Origin: a virus
Length of the DNA: 56,581 bases
Virus record (IMG/VR): IMGVR_UViG_3300000553_000048
Span: 1-56,581 of that record
Reading direction: 5' to 3' (one strand)
The position numbers were made by a program, and so were the translations under genes. A model generated the notes under the pieces. The model did no database searches, was not told where the DNA came from, and saw only the letters and a program-made list of their open reading frames with translations. Below are positions 1 to 6,962 of this stretch, in pieces (position 1 is the stretch's first letter; the number at the start of each line of letters is the position of its first letter).

Positions 1-1
1 T

Positions 2-133
2 CAGCTTGCAGAATTGGTCGGCATTCCTCAGCGGCATATTTCAGAGATGGAAAACGGCAAACGCCCCATCGGCAAAGAGATGGCCAAGAGGGTTGGTAAG
101 GCATTACATACCGACTACAAGGTGTTCCTGTAG
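2..133 (+). CDS. C-terminal part of an XRE-family HTH antitoxin (partial at window edge)
   Basis: The open frame enters from the window edge and ends at TAG 131-133. It reads QLAELVGIPQRHISEMENG, followed by KRPIGKEMAKRVGKAL, then about 11 residues to the stop. This is the second half of an XRE helix-turn-helix domain, with the recognition helix around RHISEMENGKRPIG, as in HigA/HigB-linked antitoxins. The same family's N-terminal half appears at 1069-1215 in the chimeric ORF, so two members of this family are represented in the flank. The gene start and any partner toxin lie outside the window. Confidence 0.75.
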   Translation, partial: QLAELVGIPQRHISEMENGKRPIGKEMAKRVGKALHTDYKVFL

Positions 134-306
134 ATTCAGCAATACTTCCTTTTCGGTTCACGCTATCCAAGCTTACTTAACGGGAGTAAATAAATCAGGC
201 AGGCCGTCACGATCACCGTGGGGCGTGGGAATGGGAGGGGAAATACTTTTGTTTTGGCAATATTGGATGAATGCTATAAAATGAAAGGTGAAGAGGAGGA
301 GTTTAT
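134..306. other. Intergenic stretch, no gene seen
   Basis: No supported coding frame is seen here. A good ribosome binding site (GAGGAGG) lies just before the ATG at 307. A TATAAA-like box occurs near 273 but has no convincing -35 partner at standard spacing. Confidence 0.5.
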
Positions 307-540
307 ATGTTACTTGTTGATATCACAACAACACCAAAGAAGGCTTTTAACAGAGGGGTAGTAAAAGGACTTGCTGCTCCTGTTCTTTTATTTGCGCAAT
401 TCCAAGCGCAACCTTTGATTTTTCCTGCGCCTATTGATTTAAACGTGATCAATCCAAACAGCGGAATCGTTAATGATTTTTCAAAGGTTACGGGAGATCT
501 TTATAAATCTATAGGAAATAATGGCTCAAGGGAAAAGTAA
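307..540 (+). CDS. Small hypothetical protein, 77 aa, translationally coupled to the DUF2335 gene
   Basis: The ATG at 307 follows a strong GAGGAGG site. The product has a short hydrophobic stretch (GLAAPVLLFAQFQ, about residues 21-33) and a polar C-terminus. I do not recognise the family. Its last 20 bases overlap the start of the next gene at 521, the usual arrangement for coupled translation. It lies in the decayed flank left of the prophage and may be a remnant or a surviving cargo gene of the older element. Confidence 0.5.
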   Translation: MLLVDITTTPKKAFNRGVVKGLAAPVLLFAQFQAQPLIFPAPIDLNVINPNSGIVNDFSKVTGDLYKSIGNNGSREK

Positions 541-1048
541 ATCATACAAGGGTCAAGGTGGTGCGCCAACACCTCAGGTTTCTCCTTTCTTTCCATAACA
601 GCAAAATCATCAGCATCTACAAGCCCAACTGATCCAGACTAACATCCTTCCTCCTGAGGTTCTGGAGTATTTAAACAATATCGTCCCGGGAGCTGCAGAA
701 AAATTTCTTGAAAACGCCTACGAAGAATCGAGAGCAAGAAGAGCGAATGAGGAAAGAGCCCTTTCTGCAAATATTGAGGCCCAAAAAAGACAATTGGACA
801 TTACCGAACACCAAGGAAAAGCCGTTTTCCGAAGCGACACGCTCGGACAGTCTCTTGGGTTTGTGATATGCGCATTCTGTATTGGCGGATCAATATATCT
901 TGAAATATATGGGCATACAGTCGTTGCCTCCATTCTGGCCGCCATTCCGACAGCCGCTGTGATAAAGGCTTTTATTGTCACTCCCAGATTGTGGAGCTCA
1001 AAAAAAGAACCCGAAAAAGCTTCTCACCTCTCCCCTAAGCCTAAATAA
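521..1048 (+). pseudogene. DUF2335 membrane protein with an in-frame TAA near its N-terminus
   Basis: One frame runs from ATG 521 to TAA 1046-1048 and is broken only by TAA at 596-598, after 25 codons. Downstream, the sequence ILPPEVLEYLNNIVPGAAEKF and a two-helix hydrophobic C-terminus (about LGFVICAFCIGGS and TVVASILAAIPTAAV) fit the DUF2335 predicted membrane protein family. The codon before the stop is followed by CAG CAA, so a CAA-to-TAA change is the simplest explanation. The next in-frame ATG (794) would start inside the conserved part. The gene is probably inactive unless the stop is suppressed. It ends 20 bases before the chimeric ORF. Confidence 0.65.
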
Positions 1049-1068
1049 TCACTTGAGTAATCCAAATT

Positions 1069-1515
1069 ATGGATTATGACGAGAATGAACTTGTCGAGGT
1101 GCAGGACACCGACTGGTATAAAGAAACTGTTGTCAGCATCACTCCTGGCGAGAACCTTCGCGCCTTCCGAGAAAAGTTCGGTATGACCCAGGCGCAGATC
1201 GGGGAGAAGATCGGCGGAATACCATCGAGTACAGCAGCCGGGACTTTCCAGATTTTGGAGCACTTCTTTGATTTTTACACAAAGAGCCTCAACCTGGACG
1301 GCACGTTCTCGAAAGACAATCAGAGGGCAATCGCACACCAATATTTCCGTGAGTGCCACGCCCTGGCTGATATCGTTGCGGGAAATTTTCTTGCCGCTTT
1401 GTCTCTTGTCCGTACCCGTTGGGCCAGCCTGCCGGATAGCGGAAATAATCAGCATGAGAACTCTGTCGCGCTCTTAAAGCAGGCTTATCTCGATGCAGGA
1501 GGGATGATTGCGTAA
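1069..1515 (+). pseudogene. Chimeric ORF: XRE antitoxin N-terminus fused to endolysin C-terminus
   Basis: Residues 1 to about 50 are the first half of an XRE/HigA-like antitoxin (SITPGENLRAFREKFGMTQAQ), ending before the recognition helix. From GIPSSTAAG onward the protein matches the endolysin at 55876-56355 almost residue for residue (EHFFDFYTKSL to the C-terminus). The join lies in a short shared DNA stretch around 1217-1232 (gGGAATaCCATCGAGTAC). The endolysin part lacks the region with the catalytic Glu (E18 of the intact copy), and the HTH part lacks helix 3, so neither activity is expected. I infer a deletion that joined an early antitoxin gene to the endolysin of an older related prophage. 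No good ribosome binding site precedes ATG 1069. Confidence 0.75.
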
Positions 1516-1589
1516 GCTTCGATTATGAGCTGACGCGTTTCCTATCGATTAAGTTCTGTGGACAAATATGGACAAAAATTAAACAAAAA

Positions 1590-1615
1590 GGGCTTGAGAA
1601 TTAACTCTCAAGCCC
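1590..1615 (-). terminator. Hairpin terminator downstream of int, overlapping the att core
   Basis: A perfect 10-bp stem (1590-1599 with 1606-1615) has a 6-base loop. Read on the minus strand it is followed by a T-rich run (CTTTTTGTTTAATTTTTG), so it should stop transcripts coming from the integrase. Its right arm lies inside the att repeat. The matching place at the right end forms only an imperfect hairpin. Confidence 0.6.
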
Positions 1616-1672
1616 TTGATTTTATTGGTGCACCCGGAGGGATTCGGACCCCCGACACCCGGATTCGAAGTC
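1606..1672. other. attL: attL: 67-bp att core with the 3' part of tRNA-Arg
   Basis: This is identical to 56446-56512. It carries the tRNA 3' end including encoded CCA (TGG at 1626-1628), the T arm and the anticodon arm. After 1672 the tRNA sequence is lost: A at 1673 where the intact gene has C, and no D arm follows. This is the usual scar of a tRNA-targeting integrase. Confidence 0.92.
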
Positions 1673-1689
1673 AGGCGCTCACGTATCAG

Positions 1690-2757
1690 TTATTTAGTAT
1701 TTTTAGTATCTTCCGGTGTACCGTCCATGTCTCCATGTCTCCATACATTTCCATTTAGTAGCCTTCCTTGAGTGCGGATATACTCCCCTGCGAGGTGCTG
1801 ATACATCCCTGTAGTCGTCGGGGAGCTATGTCCCATTATTGACTGAAGGGCCGACAGATCCAGACCACTGACTGTAGCATTTGTGCCAAAACTATGACGC
1901 AGTAGATGGTGATAAACGTGCTTCTCTAATCCAACTTTTTTTGCTGCCCTGAGTAGGGCTTTTCTGATAGTCAGATACGGCCTTTTTGTTTCCGGATTGA
2001 CAGTGAGCCAGCCGGATACATCTTTCTTCTTAAGTAGCTCGGCCATAAGCCGGTCCGTGGTTATCGGCACGATCCGCTCCTTGCTTCCCTTGCCGACAAC
2101 GAAGATACAACCGTGTTCCAGCTCAACGTCTTTCCGGGTAAGGGTCATCGCCTCGTTTCGTCGTAGTCCCGCGTCCGCCATTAGCAAAAGGACAAGCCGG
2201 TATTCTGGTTCCATGGCTTCATAAATCTTCGTTATCTGCTCCTGGTTAAGAGGCCTGGGCTTTGGAGGGGATGACATTTTTTTTGAAAAACCAGAGATCC
2301 GGAACGACAGCTCTGAGCACATCTCATTATCCGCAGCCCAGCGGATCATTCCGGAAAAATAGGCCAGCTCCTTGTTTACCGTTCTCGCTTTCACTCCAGA
2401 GGATATCCTGGATGTCTTATAATCTTCTATCGACTGTCGGGTAATCTGGAAAGGGATATATTTGCTGAATGAGTCTCGTAAGGTGTTTTTCCATACTCTC
2501 TCAACGTCCTCGATGGTCTTGTCCGCCCTGTTCGCACGATAGAAGGATATCCATGATGGATAAATTTCCCCTATGGTCTTGGGCCGCGACGGAGAAGCAG
2601 GACGACGCTGACGCTCCATGATAGAGTCTTCCCACCCCAGCGCTTCTTTCTCGGAAGCGCAATTCACCGTCATTTGCTTTCTGGGATTCTGGTAACCACC
2701 AGGGCGGCAGTCGATTATCCAGTATCCTGGACGGGTAGGGTGAGGTCTTACGCTCAT
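1690..2757 (-). CDS. int: Tyrosine recombinase integrase
   Basis: This 355-residue protein catalyses site-specific integration and excision at the tRNA-Arg att core. The catalytic set is complete: R199 (GLRRNE), K223 (VGKGSKER), H284 and R287 (HHLLRH), H310 (IMGH) and Y319 (TGMYQHL). An N-terminal core-binding SAM-like domain covers about residues 60-160. Its stop codon lies 18 bp from the att core, so the gene reads toward attL. A TATAAT box on the minus strand lies about 25 bases upstream of the ATG, without a clear -35. The small AlpA-like protein at 14857 is a possible directionality partner. Confidence 0.95.
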   Translation of the reverse strand: MSVRPHPTRPGYWIIDCRPGGYQNPRKQMTVNCASEKEALGWEDSIMERQRRPASPSRPKTIGEIYPSWISFYRANRADKTIEDVERVWKNTLRDSFSKYIPFQITRQSIEDYKTSRISSGVKARTVNKELAYFSGMIRWAADNEMCSELSFRISGFSKKMSSPPKPRPLNQEQITKIYEAMEPEYRLVLLLMADAGLRRNEAMTLTRKDVELEHGCIFVVGKGSKERIVPITTDRLMAELLKKKDVSGWLTVNPETKRPYLTIRKALLRAAKKVGLEKHVYHHLLRHSFGTNATVSGLDLSALQSIMGHSSPTTTGMYQHLAGEYIRTQGRLLNGNVWRHGDMDGTPEDTKNTK

Positions 2758-2908
2758 ACTTGCATGTTATGTTGTGATGGTATATTATAACTTCAGGTAA
2801 TAATCAAGGGTCCGACCCCTTTCGGGGCCGGGTTTCAAAACTACCGGAGAAGCGTGAGTAATAATGCCATGATTTGCACTATCTGCTTGTAGTTTAACCG
2901 GATTTGAA

Positions 2909-2938
2909 TTGTCAGCTTAATCATATTAATCCTATGAT
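2909..2938 (+). promoter_or_regulatory. Candidate sigma70 promoter for the small RNA
   Basis: TTGTCA (2909-2914) and TATGAT (2933-2938) are separated by 18 bases; each has one mismatch to consensus. The predicted start is about 2945, just before the structured stretch. No ORF begins downstream before the terminator. Confidence 0.5.
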
Positions 2939-2944
2939 TGACGC

Positions 2945-3139
2945 TGGCAGGCCTGCCAACTTTAAAGGTTGGCTTTGAGGCTACGAAGAGCTTGGCCTGA
3001 TCAGTCAAGATTCTTGGCCTCTAACGGAGTGCTGGCCGGCACTCCGGGGATTACCTAAGGTCATCTGTTGGCGTGGCCAAAGGTTCCCAACTGAAACGGT
3101 ATTGTCTCCGGATGCCTACGGAGATGATACCGTTTTTTT
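2945..3139 (+). ncRNA. Candidate structured small RNA, about 195 nt
   Basis: The interval between int and the cargo lipoprotein has no ORF but holds several perfect hairpins. These are a GGCAGGCCTGCC palindrome (2946-2957), a GCCAAC/GTTGGC stem (2955-2973), and a 7-bp GGAGTGC/GCACTCC stem (3026-3045). The last element is a long terminator hairpin ending in seven T. Together with the promoter at 2909-2938 this forms a complete transcription unit. It does not look like 6S RNA, tmRNA or a common riboswitch. Function is unknown. Confidence 0.5.
3095..3139 (+). terminator. Rho-independent terminator
   Basis: Outer arms AACGGTAT (3095-3102) and ATACCGTT (3127-3134) and inner arms TCTCCG (3105-3110) and CGGAGA (3119-3124) form a long hairpin with a small internal loop, followed by T(7). 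It also lies directly after the stop of the minus-strand lipoprotein gene, but the T run favours the plus strand. Confidence 0.8.
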
Positions 3140-3143
3140 ATTT

Positions 3144-3833
3144 TTAAAACTTCTCCAGCAACTCTTTCTTTTTCTGCTGGTATTCTGTTTCTGTAATTAC
3201 GCCATCCTTCTTGAGGCTGTCGAGTTCTCTCAGTTTTTGGGACGGGGAAGAATCGACGCTGGATGGTTTGCTGGTGTCCGCTATAGCGGGAGTTGGTTTC
3301 CCTGAGAACTTTGCATATGCTACGAGTTTGCTTTCTGGATCGAGGGATGGTCTTTCGAGTATTACTCCGTTGATGTTACATTCTGTAGCTGCGCTGCCAA
3401 TCAATCCGCCTACAGCTCCTGCCAAGCCCCATGCCACAGACACATTATTCACCATGTCGGACGTAAAATACTTTGTTTCTCCTGGCGTGATCGTTACTGC
3501 GGCTTTAACTGTACAAAACTTATAGGGTTCCCCACCAGGTATCCAATGAAATTCATATGTACCGGGTAACACATCAACGGCAACGGATTCATCCTTGGCT
3601 AGATCTCCAATTTTGATGCCGTTCGCATATACACTCCCTACTTCCTCTATTCTCCATAACTTGTTGCTCAAACTGCTGTTTGTGTCTGAACTATGATAAA
3701 ACCTTCCGGTGCTCACATAGATGCGGCACCACCCTTTATCCAATGGTGTGAGGTTGGTATATTCCGTGTGGGATTGTGGGGCCGTTCCGCATCCGGCCAA
3801 AAGGAAGAAGACTAATAGTAGTAGGTTTCTCAT
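3144..3833 (-). CDS. Lipoprotein with C-terminal SHOCT domain (lysogenic cargo)
   Basis: This 229-residue protein has a lipoprotein signal peptide with lipobox LAGC (Cys about residue 15). A beta-rich middle domain (GSVYANGIKIGDL, PGTYEFHWIPG) resembles DUF2846-type lipoproteins. A SHOCT motif at the very C-terminus reads LRELDSLKKDGVITETEY. A hydrophobic glycine-rich stretch (VAWGLAGAVGGLIGSAA) lies near the middle. The gene is on the opposite strand from the lytic genes, between int and the repressor, so it is probably expressed in the lysogen. An envelope role such as superinfection exclusion is possible but inferred only from position and export signal. Confidence 0.7.
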   Translation of the reverse strand: MRNLLLLVFFLLAGCGTAPQSHTEYTNLTPLDKGWCRIYVSTGRFYHSSDTNSSLSNKLWRIEEVGSVYANGIKIGDLAKDESVAVDVLPGTYEFHWIPGGEPYKFCTVKAAVTITPGETKYFTSDMVNNVSVAWGLAGAVGGLIGSAATECNINGVILERPSLDPESKLVAYAKFSGKPTPAIADTSKPSSVDSSPSQKLRELDSLKKDGVITETEYQQKKKELLEKF

Positions 3834-3859
3834 GGGGTTCCTTTTTTGGGTCGGTTATG

Positions 3860-4318
3860 TTAACGGGATTTGTTCTTTCTTCTTGCGAGGAGGCTAAACC
3901 ATAGAACAACTACTATTGAGTAACTTGGAACGCAGATTGCTGACACAACTACAGCTATCCCTGTCTTTAATATTGGAAAATTTGACAAGTATCCCAATAT
4001 TACTACAACACAAAGGATTAACGTTGTGAGCCTAAACATGGCCTTTGCGATAAGGTAGGTTTCCTCCTCTTGGATATTGTCATCCATGTTATTCCCTATT
4101 GTCCCTATTCCAAGAACAGAGGCCAAAAGCAGAACGGAACCGATAGCCCAACTTTTTTGAAACAACGCTATAGCCCCGTACAAGAATAAAAGGGTAGAAA
4201 TCGGTTTCAGAACTAACCATTTCCATTTTTTTGCAAGCTCCATTTCTCTATTGTTTGTTTCAAGAAGTATCCGTTTCGGGGGGTCGTTTTTAAATCCCAC
4301 ACCATCAGCGATAGACAT
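3860..4318 (-). CDS. Small multi-pass inner-membrane protein (lysogenic cargo)
   Basis: This 152-residue protein has about four hydrophobic helices (STLLFLYGAIALF, AIGSVLLLASVLGIG, LTTLILCVVVILGYL, IAVVVSAICVPSYSIVVVLW) and a basic C-terminus (ARRKNKSR). It starts after a good AAGGAGA site. It lies 26 bases upstream of the lipoprotein gene on the same strand, so the two likely form a cargo operon. I do not recognise the family. Confidence 0.65.
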   Translation of the reverse strand: MSIADGVGFKNDPPKRILLETNNREMELAKKWKWLVLKPISTLLFLYGAIALFQKSWAIGSVLLLASVLGIGTIGNNMDDNIQEEETYLIAKAMFRLTTLILCVVVILGYLSNFPILKTGIAVVVSAICVPSYSIVVVLWFSLLARRKNKSR

Positions 4319-4330
4319 TCCCTTTCTCCT

Positions 4331-4690
4331 TTAAGGCCTCTCTTGAAATCGCGAACTGATTCGAGGAAAAAGCGGCCATTTTAAGCAGAGTTTAAGATAC
4401 AGTTTGGACCCGTGTCCAAAATTGGAGGCGGCTACTCCCTTCTTATCTACAACCAGATTTCTAATTACCATCAAGACGAGAATATGATTAGAAAAATTTA
4501 CCCCGAAAGTCCTGAATTTTCGACGGCCGAATTTTCGGCCGTCGAAGCCTTTGTTCCTTTTTTTGTTACTAAGCAGATTTATTCCGGAATTCTGAAAGAT
4601 AGTTCCGGAATAAAATGCTTTTCCTGAAAAAACCACAGCGTGGTATTCAGATGACCGCTCTCTTGGTCGATACTATCAACCGAAGTCCCA
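4331..4690. other. Non-coding stretch with strong inverted repeats
   Basis: I see no convincing gene here, although short frames exist on both strands. It holds a 13-bp perfect inverted repeat with a 2-base centre (4519-4531 and 4534-4546, core TTCGACGGCCGAA). Two copies of the palindromic TTCCGGAA box also occur (4582-4590 and 4603-4611 as TTCCGGAAT). These could be protein-binding sites or stem-loops at the junction between the repressor and cargo transcripts. Low GC outside the repeats suggests a foreign origin. Confidence 0.5.
4627..4644 (-). terminator. Terminator of the repressor transcript
   Basis: On the minus strand ACCAC-GCT-GTGGT is followed by a run of T (4627-4632 read as A on the plus strand). 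It lies about 50 bases after the repressor stop codon. The stem is short, so efficiency may be moderate. Confidence 0.5.
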
Positions 4691-4692
4691 AT

Positions 4693-5253
4693 TTATCCAT
4701 TCGATACTTTAGTCTCTTTTTTGTCAGTAATTACAATATCGTTAGAATCAATCAGTCTTTTTAATTGCTCGGTCAACTGAGAAATATTCTGATTTGACAA
4801 ATCTACTTTCTTGTTTAGTTCTTTTATTTCTTCCCTCATGACAGCATTCTCCTTTTCCCTTTTAATGGATGTATGAAACGCTATAATATTGGAGGCCAGC
4901 GCCGGGCCACATTCTGTCCCTGATTTCAGCACTTCTATTGTCATCGGAACAAGCCTGGAGTCAATCACAATGTCATCTGGTTGTTCCTCTTCGTTCTCTT
5001 GTAGTTCGTTTGTAGAAATTAATTCTACAAAAGGGCTTCCCTCTCCGGTTCTCAGGTAGTTTTCTGAAAGTTCTTTATTACACCTGTAGAGAATTTTTTC
5101 TAAGGCGTTCGTTCTGTTCCGCATTTTCCAAGCATTTAAAGTTCCCTCTTTAACAGAGAGATAATCAGCCACCTCTCTGTATGTGCGGAGTTTTTTTGCC
5201 TCCATGATTCTCTGTAGAATAATTTCTATGTTCATATAATTTATTATTGACAT
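4693..5253 (-). CDS. CI-type phage repressor with HTH domain and coiled-coil tail
   Basis: This 186-residue protein has an N-terminal phage CI repressor HTH domain (about residues 8-75; YREVADYLSVKEGTLNAWK and ENYLRTGEGSPF). The C-terminal half lacks the usual LexA-type S24 peptidase fold. It is a predicted coiled coil instead (about residues 130-175), so RecA-driven self-cleavage is not expected. It should keep the prophage silent from the divergent promoter region. ATG 5253 has no Shine-Dalgarno site, and a minus-strand TATAAT box (5262-5267) places the start point almost on the ATG, suggesting a leaderless mRNA. A second in-frame ATG lies at 5235. Confidence 0.8.
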   Translation of the reverse strand: MSIINYMNIEIILQRIMEAKKLRTYREVADYLSVKEGTLNAWKMRNRTNALEKILYRCNKELSENYLRTGEGSPFVELISTNELQENEEEQPDDIVIDSRLVPMTIEVLKSGTECGPALASNIIAFHTSIKREKENAVMREEIKELNKKVDLSNQNISQLTEQLKRLIDSNDIVITDKKETKVSNG

Positions 5254-5303
5254 GTTCTATGATTATAGAGTATTTTGTAGACAGTTAACGACACTTATCT
5301 ACA
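5247..5303. promoter_or_regulatory. Divergent lysogeny/lytic control region with operator-like repeats
   Basis: On the plus strand, TTGACA (5247-5252) and TATTTT (5271-5276) with an 18-base spacer form a PR-like promoter for the Cro-like gene. On the minus strand, TATAAT (5262-5267) is the -10 box for the repressor. TGTAGA (5276-5281) and TCTACA (5298-5303) form an inverted repeat beside a GTTAAC palindrome. A CTAT/ATAG repeat overlaps the -10 boxes (5257-5268). These are candidate operators; none is proven. Confidence 0.5.
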
Positions 5304-5323
5304 GGCGTACAACAACAATCAAC

Positions 5324-5545
5324 ATGAAGTCAAGAACAATGAATGAAATCTGCAGAAAAATGTGGGACCGCGACATGACCGTGTCGAAGTGGTCAGCTCT
5401 GAACGGATTCAATCCGCGCTACGTTCAGGCTGTAATTTCCGGGAAAAGAGGAGCCTGGGGGGCAGGAAAAGCAAAACTTATTTTTAAGGCCTTGGTTAAT
5501 CAAGGTCTTATGACCGCCGACGAGGCGAAGGCGAGGGTAAAATGA
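5324..5545 (+). CDS. Cro-like HTH protein (BcepMu gp16-like)
   Basis: This 73-residue protein has an HTH region (about residues 20-45; MTVSKWSALNGFNPRYVQAV then SGKRGAWG) that resembles BcepMu gp16-type phage regulators. ATG 5324 is preferred over the upstream frame start because it lies about 40 bases after the predicted PR start point. A second ATG at 5339 is possible. It is the first gene of the rightward early operon and overlaps the antirepressor by ATGA. Expected role: early lytic control, opposing the repressor. Confidence 0.7.
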   Translation: MKSRTMNEICRKMWDRDMTVSKWSALNGFNPRYVQAVISGKRGAWGAGKAKLIFKALVNQGLMTADEAKARVK

Positions 5546-6354
5546 ACGAATTGATCACAATCGGAACACAGGAAATTTCAGGTGAAGGAAAGCAAACAGT
5601 CAATGCGAGGGACATGCACTCTTTCCTTGAAGTTAAGAAGGATTTTTCTAACTGGATAAAGAAGCAAATTGAACGAGCTAGGTTGATCGAAGGGCGCGAC
5701 TTTATAAAGGTCGCCCAAAAAGGCGAGCTTTCAAAAACAGGCCAAATAACAATCGAATACTTTCTCACCCTTGAGGCAGGCAAGCACATCGCCATGCTTT
5801 CCGGCACCGAGAAAGGGTTTGAGGTTCGTGAGTATTTCATCGAATGCGAGAAAGCAGCAAAAACACCCATCCAACTTCCAGATTTCACCAACCCAGCCAT
5901 AGCGGCCCGCGCCTGGGCGGATGAGGTCGAGCAGAAGCAAGTGCTTCAACTCACCCTTCAGGAGCAGGCCCCGAAGGTCCAGTTTGCTGAAACCGTCCAG
6001 GCTTCCACCAAGGCAATTAAGATTGGCGATTTCGTCAAGCTCATCTCCAACAAGACCGGTTTCGTCATCGGTCGGAACAACTTCTTTGAGTGGCTACGCT
6101 TTGAGAAGATCATTGAGCGTCGGAGTATGCCCTTCCAGCGGTATATAGACAACGGCTGGTTCGAGGTGAAGGAAGCCACCTACGAGAACATCAATACGAA
6201 CGGCCCTCAAGTGTGCTTTACGACTCTTGTTACAGGATTCGGGCAGGTTGCGCTTTTGGAGCGTTTCAAAAAGTCCGAAACTTTCAAGAAGTTTTTGAAT
6301 AAGAGCGCCAGGGGGAACTCTCAGCGTCTTGTCGGTGTGGAGGCTACGGTCTGA
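5542..6354 (+). CDS. Phage antirepressor (AntA/AntB plus KilAC domains)
   Basis: This 270-residue protein has an N-terminal AntA/AntB domain (about residues 15-100; VNARDMHSFLEVKKDFSNWI, YFLTLEAGKHIAMLS). Its C-terminal KilAC domain covers about residues 135-250 (IKIGDFVKLISN, GRNNFFEWLRFEKI). Proteins of this layout bind or titrate phage repressors to promote induction. It is translationally coupled to the Cro-like gene (4-base overlap), and its last base is shared with the next gene's start. Confidence 0.88.
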   Translation: MNELITIGTQEISGEGKQTVNARDMHSFLEVKKDFSNWIKKQIERARLIEGRDFIKVAQKGELSKTGQITIEYFLTLEAGKHIAMLSGTEKGFEVREYFIECEKAAKTPIQLPDFTNPAIAARAWADEVEQKQVLQLTLQEQAPKVQFAETVQASTKAIKIGDFVKLISNKTGFVIGRNNFFEWLRFEKIIERRSMPFQRYIDNGWFEVKEATYENINTNGPQVCFTTLVTGFGQVALLERFKKSETFKKFLNKSARGNSQRLVGVEATV

Positions 6355-6599
6355 TGAACGTCATAACCGCCTATCAATGCGAACACTGCAGGACAAAAGT
6401 CTACGCGCATAGATCTTCAGCCAGAAGCCACGAATTACGTTGCTTCTGGAATCCGCGTCAAATGGCCTGTGCAAGCTGTGAGCACAGAGATGAAGAAATA
6501 AGATTTTGTACACGATTGGACCTTGACCTTTCTTCCAGGAAAAACCTGAAACACCACTGTATTTCCTGGGCTAAAAAGCAAGAAGAAATCGAGGCATAG
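6354..6599 (+). CDS. Small Cys-rich putative zinc-binding protein, 81 aa
   Basis: Two Cys pairs (CEHC near the N-terminus, CASC at about residues 39-42) together with His residues (SHELRC, EHRD, KHHC) suggest a zinc-binding fold. The gene starts directly at the antirepressor stop. Family and function are not recognised. Confidence 0.6.
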   Translation: MNVITAYQCEHCRTKVYAHRSSARSHELRCFWNPRQMACASCEHRDEEIRFCTRLDLDLSSRKNLKHHCISWAKKQEEIEA

Positions 6600-6603
6600 A
6601 GCC

Positions 6604-6825
6604 ATGACAGCCCAGACCGTAGAGACCCTGCTTGAACGAGTCAACCACCTATGCACTGTCGTAGAGATTTTAGTGCAGGAGAGGGAGGCACAGAAGTTCC
6701 GTTCTGCCGAGTTAGAGGCGCTGGCTGAGCAAGAGCAGTTGATTAAGGATAAGGGGTTAACGGGATTGGCGGCCGTTAAATATTTACAGGGACTCGAAAG
6801 AGAGAGACGAAGGAAGAAGGCATGA
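6604..6825 (+). CDS. Small helical hypothetical protein, 73 aa
   Basis: The product is predicted to be mostly alpha-helical and charged, with a short coiled coil (ETLLERVNHLCTVVEILVQE) and a very basic end (RERRRKKA). It overlaps the next small gene by ATGA. It is not recognised. Confidence 0.55.
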   Translation: MTAQTVETLLERVNHLCTVVEILVQEREAQKFRSAELEALAEQEQLIKDKGLTGLAAVKYLQGLERERRRKKA

Positions 6826-6962
6826 ATGATGGAACGTGGCTGGTCCTATTTTTCACCATAATTTTCTGTGCAGCCATTGGGTTCAGCTGTACGGCCTATA
6901 TTCATCATTCGCAGAATATGGTCCCTGCTTCTGCCACATCGTCCATTGGAGACCAGCCATGA
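6822..6962 (+). CDS. Single-span membrane microprotein, 46 aa
   Basis: The ATG at 6822 overlaps the previous stop. A single hydrophobic span (WLVLFFTIIFCAAIGFSC, about residues 6-23) is followed by a polar tail. The stop at 6960-6962 overlaps the next ATG at 6959. The chain of 4- to 8-base overlaps with its neighbours supports real coding. Confidence 0.55.
   Translation: MNDGTWLVLFFTIIFCAAIGFSCTAYIHHSQNMVPASATSSIGDQP

Larger units (their letters stand above)
1217..1672 (+). repeat. Long direct repeat of the prophage right end (endolysin 3' part plus att core)
   Basis: This stretch corresponds to 56058-56512 in the same order and orientation. The endolysin-coding part is nearly identical. 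The roughly 90 bases between stop codon and att core differ strongly. The final 67 bp are identical. Coding conservation with a diverged spacer means two related phages, not a recent duplication. Confidence 0.8.

Noticed and set aside
6-284. 92-aa ORF at the left edge.
   Set aside because: It is a shadow frame of the XRE antitoxin C-terminus, which is clearly coded in the frame ending at 133.
1626-1672. Second tRNA gene at the left end.
   Set aside because: Only the 3' part (T arm, anticodon arm, CCA) is present; the D arm and 5' acceptor strand are missing. It is the att scar.
4331-4636. 101-aa minus-strand ORF and a 71-aa plus-strand ORF.
   Set aside because: Composition is unlike the neighbours, no ribosome binding site is seen, and the region is dominated by inverted repeats and a terminator.
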